DNA of 37,123 nucleotides. Origin: Hyphomicrobium_A sp036559705. GTDB taxonomy: Bacteria > Pseudomonadota > Alphaproteobacteria > Rhizobiales > Hyphomicrobiaceae. Positions 18,533 through 26,925 of this stretch are shown here, one piece after another. Each line of letters opens with the position of its first letter. The first letter of the stretch is position 1. The DNA is taken from positions 1 to 37,123 of the forward strand of contig DATBSP010000049.1 in assembly GCA_036559705.1 (NCBI GenBank), read 5' to 3'. The position numbers and the translations under genes were made by a program. Below the pieces are notes generated by a model. The model ran no database searches. It had not been told where the DNA came from and saw only the letters and a list, made by a program, of their open reading frames with translations.

Positions 18533-19561
18533 ATGGCGGGCGAGAAGGTTCTGGTCACGGGAGCCTCGGGCTTCGTCGCCAAGCATTGCATTGCCGAGCT
18601 GATTCGCCAGGGCTACAGCGTGCAGGCGACGCTGCGCGATCTCTCCCGCGAGGAGGAAACGCGGCGTGCCATCGGCAACGCCGGTGCCACGGCCAATCAG
18701 GTTACCTTCGTCCCCGCCGATCTGATGCGCGATGACGGCTGGGACAAGGCGGTGCAAGGCTGCGCGTATGTGCTGCACGTCGCCTCGCCCTTTCCGCTCA
18801 AAAATCCAAAGGATGCCGACGAGGTAATCCGCCCGGCCCGCGAGGGAGCAGTGCGGGTTTTGAAGGCGGCGACCAAAGCCGGCGTCAAGCGCGTTGTCCT
18901 GACGTCCTCGATCGTCGCCATAACGCTTCCCTGGCCGGAAGCCAAACCGGGCCACGTGTTCGACGAGACCGACTGGTCTAATCCCGACCGCCCCGACGTG
19001 ACGCCTTATGTCGTCTCCAAGACATTGGCCGAGCGCGCCGCCTGGGAGTTCGTCACCAACACGCCAGGGGCGCCGGAGCTTGCGGTCGTCAATCCGGCTT
19101 TCGTTCTCGGACCAGCGCCCGACGGGGACCTTTCGACCTCGCACGAGGTGATCCGCCTGATGGGGCAGGGCGCCTATCCCGCTGCCCCGAAGATCGGTTT
19201 CCCCATCAGCGACGTGCGCGACGTGGCCGTAACGCACGTGCTGGCAATGACCAATCCGGCCGCAGCCGGACAGCGCTTCCTGTCGGCCAACGGGTTCCTG
19301 CGCCTCTTCGAGATCGGCCTGTTGATCAAGCAGGCGCTGCCCGATCTCGCCAGGAAGGTGCCGCGCGGCGAACTCCCCGATTTGGCCGTCCGCGCCCTGG
19401 CGCTGGTGGACGTGCGCCTCAAGGGCGTCCTCGCCGATCTCGGTTTCCCCCGCCCGGTCTCCAATTCCAAGGTCCACAGTATCCTTGGGCAGACGTTCCG
19501 CTCGCCGCAGGAAGCAGTAAATTCGGCCACCGCCAGCCTCCGGGCGCTGCAGATCATCTGA
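18533..19561 (+). CDS. NAD(P)-dependent SDR, dihydroflavonol-reductase-like
   Basis: This is an extended short-chain dehydrogenase of the dihydroflavonol-4-reductase / aldehyde reductase group. The Rossmann motif TGASGFVA is at residues 9-16, with alanine in place of the third glycine, as often seen in this family. The catalytic pair is Y159 and K163 (YVVSK), with the serine in VVLTSS near 125-126. The 342-residue length fits. The ATG is preceded by a TTGGAGGA site. The substrate cannot be inferred; bacterial members reduce various aldehydes and ketones. It stands alone between rplQ and the protease, so the context gives no pathway. Confidence 0.88.
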   Translation: MAGEKVLVTGASGFVAKHCIAELIRQGYSVQATLRDLSREEETRRAIGNAGATANQVTFVPADLMRDDGWDKAVQGCAYVLHVASPFPLKNPKDADEVIRPAREGAVRVLKAATKAGVKRVVLTSSIVAITLPWPEAKPGHVFDETDWSNPDRPDVTPYVVSKTLAERAAWEFVTNTPGAPELAVVNPAFVLGPAPDGDLSTSHEVIRLMGQGAYPAAPKIGFPISDVRDVAVTHVLAMTNPAAAGQRFLSANGFLRLFEIGLLIKQALPDLARKVPRGELPDLAVRALALVDVRLKGVLADLGFPRPVSNSKVHSILGQTFRSPQEAVNSATASLRALQII

Positions 19562-19724
19562 AGGCACGGCAAGCCCAAAAAGGCCAATCCGCGGCCATTG
19601 CCGGCGGTTTGTCACGGGAGCGCCATGATGCCGGACGCTATGCTATCTGTGCGCGGCGCCTCACCTATAAGACAACGCTGAGCCGTCCTTTCGCCGCGCT
19701 TTGTGCCAGGATCCTTATCGAACC

Positions 19725-21152
19725 ATGACCATGCCGACGACATCTGCCTTCATTCGGATCACCGCGGCCGCGCTGGCGCTATGCGCCGCGATCGCTGCCG
19801 TGGCAGCGCAGGAGCGCCAGGTGCCCCCCTCGCGCGACGCGCTTCTCTATTCCTATTCGCCGATTGTGCGCAAAGCGGCGCCCGCGGTCGTCAACGTCTA
19901 TGTGCGCTCGCGCGTGCGCACCTCTGTATCGCCGTTCGCCAATGATCCGTTCTTCCAGCGCTTCTTTGGCCGCGGGGGCGGCTTCGGCCTGCCGCAGGAG
20001 CGCATCCAATCTTCGCTCGGCTCCGGCGTCATCATCAGTGCCGATGGCGTCATCGTCACCAATACGCATGTTGTGAAGGGCGGCACCGACACGCAGATCC
20101 GCGTGGCGCTGTCGGACAAGCGCGAGTACGACGCGCGCATCGTTACCCAGGACGAGCGCACCGACCTTGCCGTGCTCAAGATCGAGAAGGGCGGCAACGA
20201 CTTCCCGTTCCTGCAGTTCGCCGACAGCGACAAGCTCGAGGTGGGCGACGTGGTCCTCGCCATCGGCAATCCGTTCGGCGTTGGCCAGACAGTGACCAGC
20301 GGCATCATTTCGGCGTTGGCGCGCACGGAGATGGCGCAGTCCGACACGCAGGTGTTCCTGCAGACGGACGCCGCCATCAATCCCGGTAACTCAGGCGGCG
20401 CGCTTGTCGACATGGACGGCAGGCTCGCCGGCATCAACACGATGATCTTCTCGCAGTCGGGCGGCTCAGTCGGCATCGGCTTTGCCATTCCCTCGAACCT
20501 CGTGCGGCTGGTCGCCGACAACGCCATAGCCGGCCGCAAGATCGAGCGGCCGTGGTTCGGGGGCCAACTCGAGACCGTGACGCGCGAAATGGCGGCGAAC
20601 CTGAAGCTCGACCGCATCTCCGGCGCCGTCGTCCAGCGCCTTACGAGCAATGGCCCGGCGGCGAAGGCGGGATTGCAGCTCGGCGATGTCATTGTTAGTG
20701 TCGATGGCTTCGAGGTGGGCGACTCCCACTCGGTCCTCTACCGGCTGACGACGCGAGGTATCGGTAACACCAGCCGCCTGGAGGTCATTCGCAATGGCCG
20801 CCACGTCAGCGTGGATGTGCCGCTGCTGCCGCCGCCCAAGCCGGGCAAGGACGACGTACGCAACCTCTCGGGCAATCATCCGTTCGACGGCGCGCGTGTC
20901 TCCAACATTCTGCCGAGCGTCGCCGACGAGTTCGGTCTCGACGAGACCGACGGCGTCGTCATCGTCGCCGTGCGTTCAGGCGGCGTCGCCGCGCGCCTCG
21001 ATTTCCAGCCCGGCGACATCATCGTGCAGGTCGGCGACGACAAGATCACCGACGTCCTCATGCTCGACGAGATCACGCGCACGACGCAACGCATGTGGAG
21101 CGTTACCATCAAGCGCGGGGGGCGCCTGATGAAGCTGCAAATGTCCGGATAA
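19725..21152 (+). CDS. degP: Periplasmic Do-type serine protease (DegP/DegQ family)
   Basis: This is an HtrA-family periplasmic protease/chaperone that handles misfolded envelope proteins. Starting at ATG 19725 (a second ATG lies two codons later), residues 10-28 form a signal-peptide core ending near AVAAQ. The trypsin-like triad is H115 (TNTHVV), D147 (ERTDLAVLK) and S223 (NPGNSGGAL). Two PDZ domains follow, at about 270-360 and 385-470, each with an AxLxxGDIIVxV-like core. Length 475 is typical. A TTG 24 bases upstream would also be in frame, but spoils the signal peptide. Whether it is nearer DegP or DegQ cannot be settled by eye. rarA follows after 6 bases. Confidence 0.93.
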   Translation: MTMPTTSAFIRITAAALALCAAIAAVAAQERQVPPSRDALLYSYSPIVRKAAPAVVNVYVRSRVRTSVSPFANDPFFQRFFGRGGGFGLPQERIQSSLGSGVIISADGVIVTNTHVVKGGTDTQIRVALSDKREYDARIVTQDERTDLAVLKIEKGGNDFPFLQFADSDKLEVGDVVLAIGNPFGVGQTVTSGIISALARTEMAQSDTQVFLQTDAAINPGNSGGALVDMDGRLAGINTMIFSQSGGSVGIGFAIPSNLVRLVADNAIAGRKIERPWFGGQLETVTREMAANLKLDRISGAVVQRLTSNGPAAKAGLQLGDVIVSVDGFEVGDSHSVLYRLTTRGIGNTSRLEVIRNGRHVSVDVPLLPPPKPGKDDVRNLSGNHPFDGARVSNILPSVADEFGLDETDGVVIVAVRSGGVAARLDFQPGDIIVQVGDDKITDVLMLDEITRTTQRMWSVTIKRGGRLMKLQMSG

Positions 21153-21158
21153 CCGCCA

Positions 21159-22472
21159 TTGGCGACACTGTTCGAAGCCGCTGGATTGGAAAAGGGGGCG
21201 CCACGCCCGCTCGCCGACCGGCTGCGCCCGACGAAGCTGGCGGAGGTCGTCGGGCAGGAGCACCTCGTCGGCGCCAACGGCACGCTGACGCGCATGCTCA
21301 GAAGCGGTCGGCTGCCGAGCCTCATTCTTTGGGGGCCACCCGGCTCCGGCAAGACGACGGTTGCGCGCCTGCTGGCACACGAGACGCAGCTCGAGTTCGA
21401 GCAGCTCTCGGCCATATTTTCTGGCGTGCAGGATCTGCGTAAAGCCTTCGACCGCGCCAAGGCACGGCGCGAGCAGGGCAAAGGCACGCTGCTGTTCATC
21501 GACGAGATCCACCGCTTCAACCGCGCGCAGCAGGACAGCTTCCTGCCGCACATGGAGGACGGCACGATCACGCTGGTCGGGGCGACGACCGAAAACCCGT
21601 CCTTCGAGCTCAACGGCGCCTTGCTGAGTCGCGCCTCGGTGCTCGTTTTCAATCGTCTGGCCGAGCCGGCGATGGAGGAGCTGCTCGTGCGCGCCGAGCG
21701 CATCGAGCGGCGCCCATTGCCGCTCGATAGCGATGCGCGTGAAGCCTTGATCGTCATGGCCGACGGTGATGGCCGCGCGGCGATCAACCTCGCCGACGAG
21801 GTATTCGCCGCCGTGGCGCCCGGATCAAAACCACTCGACCGCGCCGCCTTGAGCGAGCTGGTGCAGCGGCGCGCGCCGCTTTACGACAAATCGCGCGAGG
21901 GGCACTACAACCTCATCAGCGCGCTGCATAAGTCGGTGCGCGGCTCCGACCCCGACGCGGCGCTATACTGGCTCGCGCGCATGCTCGACGGCGGCGAGGA
22001 TCGCCTGTTTCTGGCACGGCGGCTTGTGCGCATGGCCATCGAGGATATCGGTCTCGCCGATCCGCAGGCGGTGGTGCAGGCCCTCGCCGCCAAGGACACC
22101 TTCGACTTCCTCGGCAGCCCGGAAGGTGAGCTGGCGCTAGCGCAGGCGACGATCTACCTCGCCACGGCGCCGAAATCGAACGCCGCTTATGTCGCCTACA
22201 AGGCCGCGATGCGGGCGGCCAAAGAGCACGGCTCGCTCAGCCCGCCCAAGCACATCCTCAACGCCCCGACCAAGCTCATGCAGTCGGAGGGCTACGGCAG
22301 CGGCTACGAGTACGATCACGATGCCGGGGGGGCGTTCTCCGGCCAGGACTATTTCCCCGAAGAATTTGACACACGACCGCAGTATTACGATCCGCCGGAC
22401 CGTGGTTTCGAACGCGAGATCGGCAAGCGTCTCGCCCATTGGGCGGGGCTCAGGGCCAAGCGCGGCGGCTAG
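21159..22472 (+). CDS. rarA: Replication-associated recombination protein A (AAA+), TTG start
   Basis: RarA (MgsA) is an AAA+ ATPase related to clamp loaders that acts at stalled replication forks. The Walker A motif GPPGSGKTT is at residues 59-67, Walker B LLFIDEIH at 111-118, and the sensor 1 stretch GATTENPSFELN follows. The C-terminal tetramerisation domain is recognisable (HYNLISALHKSVRGSDPDAALYWLARM). Homology reaches the first residues (ATLFEAAGLEKGAPRPLADRLRP), so TTG 21159 is the start. It is 6 bases after the protease stop, with no clear ribosome-binding site, which suggests translational coupling. The 437-residue length is normal. Confidence 0.95.
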   Translation: MATLFEAAGLEKGAPRPLADRLRPTKLAEVVGQEHLVGANGTLTRMLRSGRLPSLILWGPPGSGKTTVARLLAHETQLEFEQLSAIFSGVQDLRKAFDRAKARREQGKGTLLFIDEIHRFNRAQQDSFLPHMEDGTITLVGATTENPSFELNGALLSRASVLVFNRLAEPAMEELLVRAERIERRPLPLDSDAREALIVMADGDGRAAINLADEVFAAVAPGSKPLDRAALSELVQRRAPLYDKSREGHYNLISALHKSVRGSDPDAALYWLARMLDGGEDRLFLARRLVRMAIEDIGLADPQAVVQALAAKDTFDFLGSPEGELALAQATIYLATAPKSNAAYVAYKAAMRAAKEHGSLSPPKHILNAPTKLMQSEGYGSGYEYDHDAGGAFSGQDYFPEEFDTRPQYYDPPDRGFEREIGKRLAHWAGLRAKRGG

Positions 22473-22490
22473 CCGGACGGGCTGGTCCGG
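22473..22490 (+). terminator. Hairpin directly after rarA
   Basis: CCGGAC and GTCCGG form a perfect 6-bp stem around GGGCTG, starting at the base after the rarA stop. GGCTTCTCG follows, with no T run. It is a candidate weak terminator at the edge of the accessory segment. Confidence 0.35.
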
Positions 22491-22559
22491 GGCTTCTCGC
22501 CCGCATATACTCCGAGGCAGCCGCACGGGGGCGGGACGCGGGCAAACGAGGGGAGAGGC

Positions 22560-23105
22560 ATGGTTCAATTCGTCGATCTGTGGCGGGGGCATCCGATCAA
22601 TGAATCGGTGACAACGCCCTGCATCGCCCCCCATAACCTCACCAACATGGAAGGCGAGCACATCCTGATGGGCTTTCCCGTCTTCCATAATCAGTGCGCC
22701 ATTCGCCTCGGCGTTGCGCTGCGCCGCGCCGGCGTCACCGATAATCAGATCGGCGGTTGCGCCGCCTGCGCCGTGCATCCGCGCGGCGAAATGCACTTCA
22801 TCAACGCCAGCCAGCTCGCCAACGCGCTCACCCATGCCAACATTCCGGGCATCGGGCCGGTCGAGAGGATCACCGGCACGGAAGCCGCGCACTACTACCC
22901 GAAGTTGTTCGGGCGCACCGGCATCATCTATTTCCAGGACTACTGGAAGCGCATGTCCGACACCGGCCGCGCCACCGGCGACCACATCGACGTGTGGAAC
23001 GGCTACCGCTCGTCGGCCAAGTGGCTGCTCGAGTGGTTCTCCTGGGTCGGGTACTATTCGAACTACGCCCATGCCGGCGAAATTTGGTTCTGGGAAGTGA
23101 AGTAG
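22560..23105 (+). CDS. tae4: Tae4-like peptidoglycan amidase (type VI effector family)
   Basis: The 181-residue product resembles the type VI secretion amidase effector Tae4, an NlpC/P60-fold cysteine peptidase that cuts the D-Glu to mDAP bond of peptidoglycan stems in rival cells. Visible hallmarks are the nucleophile segment NQCAIRLGVALRRAG with C46, a following HPRG...H segment with an ANAL helix, GIIYFQDYW, and the histidine segment GDHIDVWNG with H142, then a C-terminal GEIWFWEV strand. I could not assign the third catalytic residue. There is no signal peptide, as expected for an injected effector. A GGGGAGAGG site precedes the ATG. No T6SS gene lies nearby, and a two-helix membrane protein gene follows after 28 bases. 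Family call is from motif recognition; the role is inference. Confidence 0.8.
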   Translation: MVQFVDLWRGHPINESVTTPCIAPHNLTNMEGEHILMGFPVFHNQCAIRLGVALRRAGVTDNQIGGCAACAVHPRGEMHFINASQLANALTHANIPGIGPVERITGTEAAHYYPKLFGRTGIIYFQDYWKRMSDTGRATGDHIDVWNGYRSSAKWLLEWFSWVGYYSNYAHAGEIWFWEVK

Positions 23106-23133
23106 ACGGCGCATCGCGCCGGGGGATTTCGCA

Positions 23134-23370
23134 ATGCGCTACGTTGTTGCCATGGTGTTCGCCTTTATCGGCACGGCGCTCGCCACGCTGTTCATTAGCT
23201 CGTCGGTCGCCGATTGGGTCGTGGCGCGGCAGTCGTTCGACAGCTCCGACGATGCCGAGAACCTGCATATGCTGGTGTTCATCGGGACGAATGTCGCGGG
23301 TCTGATCGTCGGCTGGCTGTTGGGCTGGATTATCGCTGGCGCCGGACGCACCAACACGCCTGCGGCCTGA
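23134..23370 (+). CDS. Small two-helix membrane protein, possible immunity partner
   Basis: This 78-residue protein is not one I recognise. It has two predicted transmembrane helices, about residues 4-26 and 47-70. An acidic loop of about 20 residues (with SFDSSDDAENLH) separates them, and the tail is short. The acidic loop would favour a periplasmic position. A GGGGGA site 7 bases before the ATG supports translation, and the gene lies 28 bases behind the Tae4-like gene, so the two are probably co-transcribed. Known Tae4 immunity proteins (Tai4) are soluble periplasmic proteins, so an immunity role would be a new type and is speculative. The convergent permease gene ends 15 bases away. Confidence 0.7.
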   Translation: MRYVVAMVFAFIGTALATLFISSSVADWVVARQSFDSSDDAENLHMLVFIGTNVAGLIVGWLLGWIIAGAGRTNTPAA

Positions 23371-23385
23371 TACCAGCGCTTGGGT

Positions 23386-25038
23386 TCACCGAGGTACGAG
23401 CAGGGTAAGCGGCCAAACGTAGGCTTGGCCCATGACGAGTAGGCCGACCAGTGTTGCTAGAGCGACCGAATGGAAGGCTACGAAGCGCAAGATCGAACCT
23501 TCGTGCCCGTACCACCGCGTCGCCGTGGAGGCGACAACGATCGATTGCGCATCCATCATCTTGCCCATGACGCCACCGGAGCTGTTGGCCGCCGCCATCA
23601 GAACGGGATTTATGCCGAGCTGTTCTGCCGTGACACGCTGCAGCCCGCCGAAGAGCACGTTCGAGGAGGTATCGGAGCCGGTCAAGGTGACGCCCAGCCA
23701 GCCGATATACGTGCCAAACAGCGGGTAAAGTACACCTGTGCCGGCGAGCGCCAGACCGAGCGTCGCGTCGGCGCCCGAGTAGCGGGTCACGAACCCGATT
23801 GCCAGCATGCATGCGATGGTCAGCAGCGAATAGCGCACGAGGTAGATGGTGCGTCCGTACATGGTTGCGAGACCGCGCCAGCCATAGCCGAGGAACAAAC
23901 CTGAGACAATGGCAGCCAGCAGGATGCCGGTCCCTGTCGCTGAGAGGACATTGGCGTTGAAAACGGCGGCCTCGATATGAGGTTCGGCCACGACGGGCGG
24001 CATCTTCTGTACGAGCTCGTGCAGGCCTGAGACCGGGACCTTCGCTGTCCAGAAACTGTCGAGCTCGGCGCGCACCTGGGGCGTGCCCCACAAGAAGACG
24101 AATACACTGAGAATGAGCCAGGGCGTCCAGGCGCGCCGCACGGCGCCGAAGCCGTCGGTCGCAACCGCAACGGCGGGCGCGTCGGGTTCTTCGGTGGCGT
24201 TCGCAGCGGGCATCGCGGTCATCGGGTGCGCCGGACGCCAGACCTTCAAGAAGAGGGCGAGCGACGCCATCGAGACGATGGCCGCGACGATGTCGACGAG
24301 CCAGGGGCCATGAAAATTCGAAACGACAAATTGGGGGATCGCAAACGATACCCCAGCAACGAGGATCGGCAGCCAGATCTCCACGGTCTTGCGCCAGCCG
24401 ACAAACGCGGTGACGAGCCAAAACGGCACGAGCACAGAGAAAAATGGGAGCTGCCGGCCGACCATGCCGCTCAACTCATAGAGGTCCAGTCCCGTCACGG
24501 CCGAAAGGGCAATGATGGGCGTGCCGAGCGCGCCGAAGGCGACCGGCGCCGTATTGGCGATCAGCGAAAGGCCCGAAGCTGCGAGGGGCGCAAAGCCGAG
24601 GCCGATCAGCATGGCCGCGGTGACGGCGACCGGCGTTCCGAACCCCGCGGCGCCTTCGAAGAAGGCGCCGAGGGAAAAGGCAATGAAGAGCAATTGTAGT
24701 CGGCGATCGTCGCTGATGGCACCAATCGAGCGTTGCAAGATCGCAAAGTCGCCCTTCTCGCTCGTGAGTTGATAAAGGAAGATGACGTTGAGAATAATCC
24801 AGCCTATGGGCAGCAGCCCGAACGCCGCGCCGTATACGGCGGCAAGTCCAGCCATCGGCGTCGGCATTCCGTAGGCAAAGATCGCCACCGTCATAGCGGC
24901 GAGAAGGCCGAGGAGCGCCGCCATGTGCGCACGCAACTCGAAGATTCCTATGGCTCCGAGCAGCACGACAACAGGCAGGGCGGCTACCACGGTCGACAGG
25001 AACATGTTGCCGAAAGGGTCGTACACTTGCGACCACAT
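23386..25038 (-). CDS. lctP: L-lactate permease
   Basis: This is an inner-membrane importer of the LctP family (LldP/GlcA), which brings in L-lactate and related 2-hydroxy acids such as glycolate with protons. The 550-residue product begins MWSQVYDPFGNMFLSTVVAALP, the family's conserved opening, and carries about 13-14 hydrophobic segments. The family block FFEGAAGFGTPVAVTAAML lies near residues 125-145, and the SSNVLFGGLQ and SSGGVMGKMMDAQSI motifs are in the C-terminal part. An AGGAGGG site lies upstream on this strand. No lactate dehydrogenase or regulator is adjacent, so the substrate is not confirmed by context. It is convergent with the 78-residue gene and divergent from rluC. Confidence 0.93.
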   Translation of the reverse strand: MWSQVYDPFGNMFLSTVVAALPVVVLLGAIGIFELRAHMAALLGLLAAMTVAIFAYGMPTPMAGLAAVYGAAFGLLPIGWIILNVIFLYQLTSEKGDFAILQRSIGAISDDRRLQLLFIAFSLGAFFEGAAGFGTPVAVTAAMLIGLGFAPLAASGLSLIANTAPVAFGALGTPIIALSAVTGLDLYELSGMVGRQLPFFSVLVPFWLVTAFVGWRKTVEIWLPILVAGVSFAIPQFVVSNFHGPWLVDIVAAIVSMASLALFLKVWRPAHPMTAMPAANATEEPDAPAVAVATDGFGAVRRAWTPWLILSVFVFLWGTPQVRAELDSFWTAKVPVSGLHELVQKMPPVVAEPHIEAAVFNANVLSATGTGILLAAIVSGLFLGYGWRGLATMYGRTIYLVRYSLLTIACMLAIGFVTRYSGADATLGLALAGTGVLYPLFGTYIGWLGVTLTGSDTSSNVLFGGLQRVTAEQLGINPVLMAAANSSGGVMGKMMDAQSIVVASTATRWYGHEGSILRFVAFHSVALATLVGLLVMGQAYVWPLTLLVPR

Positions 25039-25246
25039 GCGCCGCGTGCCCTCCTGCGGTTCCGTTGGCGTCGCAAACTACGCTGGAGCGCAAAGCCCGG
25101 TCAAACTTCGTCAACCATCAATGCCGGGGCGCAGCCATCAAATACGCTGACGCAGAGGCAGCCGGAATGCTGATTCTGGACATCGGGGGCAGCTCGGCCT
25201 AGGCCATCGCGGGTATTCTGATGCATTCGCCGTTATAGAGCTCACG
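25039..25246. other. Divergent spacer between lctP and rluC
   Basis: This 208-base region must hold the promoters of both genes. On the minus strand a TTGACC with TAGTTT 18 bases on could serve lctP, but the match is weak. On the plus strand no convincing pair was found before rluC. A 12-codon open stretch at 25167-25202 (MLILDIGGSSA, then TAG) looks like chance or a remnant. No strong operator dyad was seen. Confidence 0.3.
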
Positions 25247-26248
25247 ATGAACGAACGCGTCGAGACCATCAAGGTGAAGCCGGCCGAGGCCGACATGCGG
25301 CTGGACCGGTGGTTCCGCATCCACTTTCCCGACGTCGGCTATTCGTATCTGCAAAAGTTGCTGCGCACCGGGCAGGTGCGCGTTGACAGCCGCAGGGTGG
25401 AGGGCAACGAGCGTCTCGAAGCCGGCGCCAATATTCGCGTACCGCAGGTCGTTCGCACCGAGAAGCCGGTGGCGGCACCGAGCGTCAAGCCGCCGCTGGG
25501 GCTTTCCAAGGCCGACCGAACCAGCATCGAGCGTATGATCCTCTACGAGGACGAGCATGTGCTGGTCCTCAACAAACCGTTCGGCCTCGCCGTGCAGGGC
25601 GGCAGCGGAACCAAGCGTCACATCGATGGCATGCTCGCCGGCATGGCCGACCGCTTCGGGGGCGAGCGGCCGCGTCTCGTACACCGACTCGACCGCGACA
25701 CGACCGGCGTCTTGCTCATCGCCAAGCATCGCGACGCCGCAGCCAAGCTCGGCCGCGTATTTCAGACCCGCTCTGCCGCGAAGACCTATTGGGCGTTGGT
25801 CAAAGGTGTTCCGAAGCCGCCGCAGGGGAAAATCGAGGCGCCCTTGGTGAAAGCCGCTGGTCCTGACGGCGACCGCGTGCGCAAGGCCCTGCCGGGCGAG
25901 CAGAAGGAGGCCATGCATGCAACGACGCATTACTCTGTGGTCGATCGGCTGGCGCATAAGGCGGCGTGGGTCTCCTTGAAGCCGGTGACAGGCCGCCAAC
26001 ACCAGCTGCGTGCCCACATGGCACTCATCGGCAATCCCATCGTCGGCGACAACAAGTACGGCGGCGACGAGAGCATGCCGGCCGAGCAGATCGAGAAGAA
26101 GCTGCACCTGCACGCGCGTCGCCTGGTGCTGCCGCACCCGTTCACCGGCGGTAAGATCGATGTCACCGCCCCGTTGCCCGAGCACATGCGCAAGACCTGG
26201 GAGTTGCTCAGCCTCGACGCAGACCGCTACGAGGATGCCGAGAAATGA
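25247..26248 (+). CDS. rluC: 23S rRNA pseudouridine synthase, RluC/RluD type
   Basis: This RluA-family enzyme converts specific uridines of 23S rRNA to pseudouridine. An S4 RNA-binding domain spans about residues 15-70 (MRLDRWFRIHFPDVGYSYLQ). The catalytic domain has the signature HRLDRDTTG with the nucleophilic aspartate at D149, followed by KTYWALVKG and GRQHQLRAHMALIG. The 333-residue length fits RluC; the exact target uridines are not visible in the sequence. It overlaps the HAD gene by 4 bases (ATGA). The rluC-HAD-ATP12 order is, as I recall it, conserved in Hyphomicrobiales. Confidence 0.93.
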   Translation: MNERVETIKVKPAEADMRLDRWFRIHFPDVGYSYLQKLLRTGQVRVDSRRVEGNERLEAGANIRVPQVVRTEKPVAAPSVKPPLGLSKADRTSIERMILYEDEHVLVLNKPFGLAVQGGSGTKRHIDGMLAGMADRFGGERPRLVHRLDRDTTGVLLIAKHRDAAAKLGRVFQTRSAAKTYWALVKGVPKPPQGKIEAPLVKAAGPDGDRVRKALPGEQKEAMHATTHYSVVDRLAHKAAWVSLKPVTGRQHQLRAHMALIGNPIVGDNKYGGDESMPAEQIEKKLHLHARRLVLPHPFTGGKIDVTAPLPEHMRKTWELLSLDADRYEDAEK

Positions 26249-26925
26249 AGCTCGTCGTCCTCGATTGCGACGGCACGCTCGTTGACAGCCAGAACGGCAT
26301 CTGCGCGGCGATGACGCACGCCTTCACGGGCTTCGGGCTTAAGGCGCCGACGCGTGAAGCGACGCTGGCCATCGTAGGGCTGTCGCTCCCGGAGGCGTTT
26401 GCCGTCCTTGCAGCCGAGCACGACGAGGAGCTGCGGGCGCGCATGGTGCAGCGCTACAAGTCGGCCTTCCTCGATATCCGCCGCGATCCGGAGCTGCACG
26501 AGCCGCTGTTCACCGGCATCGCCGGCGCTATCGAGGCCTTCAATGCGCGCGACGACATCGTGCTCGGTATTGCCACCGGCAAGTCGCGCAAGGGCATCGA
26601 CCGCCTGTTCGAGCGCGAGCGCTGGGCACACCGGTTCATCACGGTGCAGACCTCCGATGATCACCCTTCGAAGCCGCATCCGGCCATGCTGCGCGCGGCC
26701 ATGGCGGAGGCCGGCGTAACGCCCGAACGTACCGTGATGGTCGGCGACACGACGTTCGACATGGAGATGGCGCTGGCGGCCGGTACTGGTGCTCTGGGCG
26801 TCGGTTGGGGCTATCACTCCGTCGACGAGCTGCGCGGCGCCGGCGCGCACGGCGTCATTGAGGCATCCCACAGCTTGACCGGGGAGGTCGATGCGTTCTT
26901 CGCCCGTAGGGAGAAGGCGGCGTGA
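26245..26925 (+). CDS. HAD-superfamily phosphatase, phosphoglycolate-phosphatase-like
   Basis: This is a cytoplasmic HAD hydrolase of subfamily IA. Motif I is DCDGTLVDS with the nucleophile D7 and acid/base D9, motif II is the threonine T111 in TGKS, motif III is K143 in SKPHP, and motif IV is GDTTFDME with D168 and D172. An alpha-helical cap lies between about residues 15 and 85. The 226-residue length matches phosphoglycolate phosphatase and related enzymes, but the substrate is unknown. It overlaps both neighbours by 4 bases, so it is translationally coupled to rluC and to the ATP12 gene. Confidence 0.92.
   Translation: MKLVVLDCDGTLVDSQNGICAAMTHAFTGFGLKAPTREATLAIVGLSLPEAFAVLAAEHDEELRARMVQRYKSAFLDIRRDPELHEPLFTGIAGAIEAFNARDDIVLGIATGKSRKGIDRLFERERWAHRFITVQTSDDHPSKPHPAMLRAAMAEAGVTPERTVMVGDTTFDMEMALAAGTGALGVGWGYHSVDELRGAGAHGVIEASHSLTGEVDAFFARREKAA

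Noticed and set aside
25167..25202. Short frame MLILDIGGSSA ending in TAG
   Set aside because: Only 11 residues and no ribosome-binding site; too short to separate from chance.
22473..25246. Mobile element carrying the Tae4-like gene and lctP
   Set aside because: I looked for transposase, integrase, terminal repeats and tRNA targets and saw none. Insertion is argued only from gene order.
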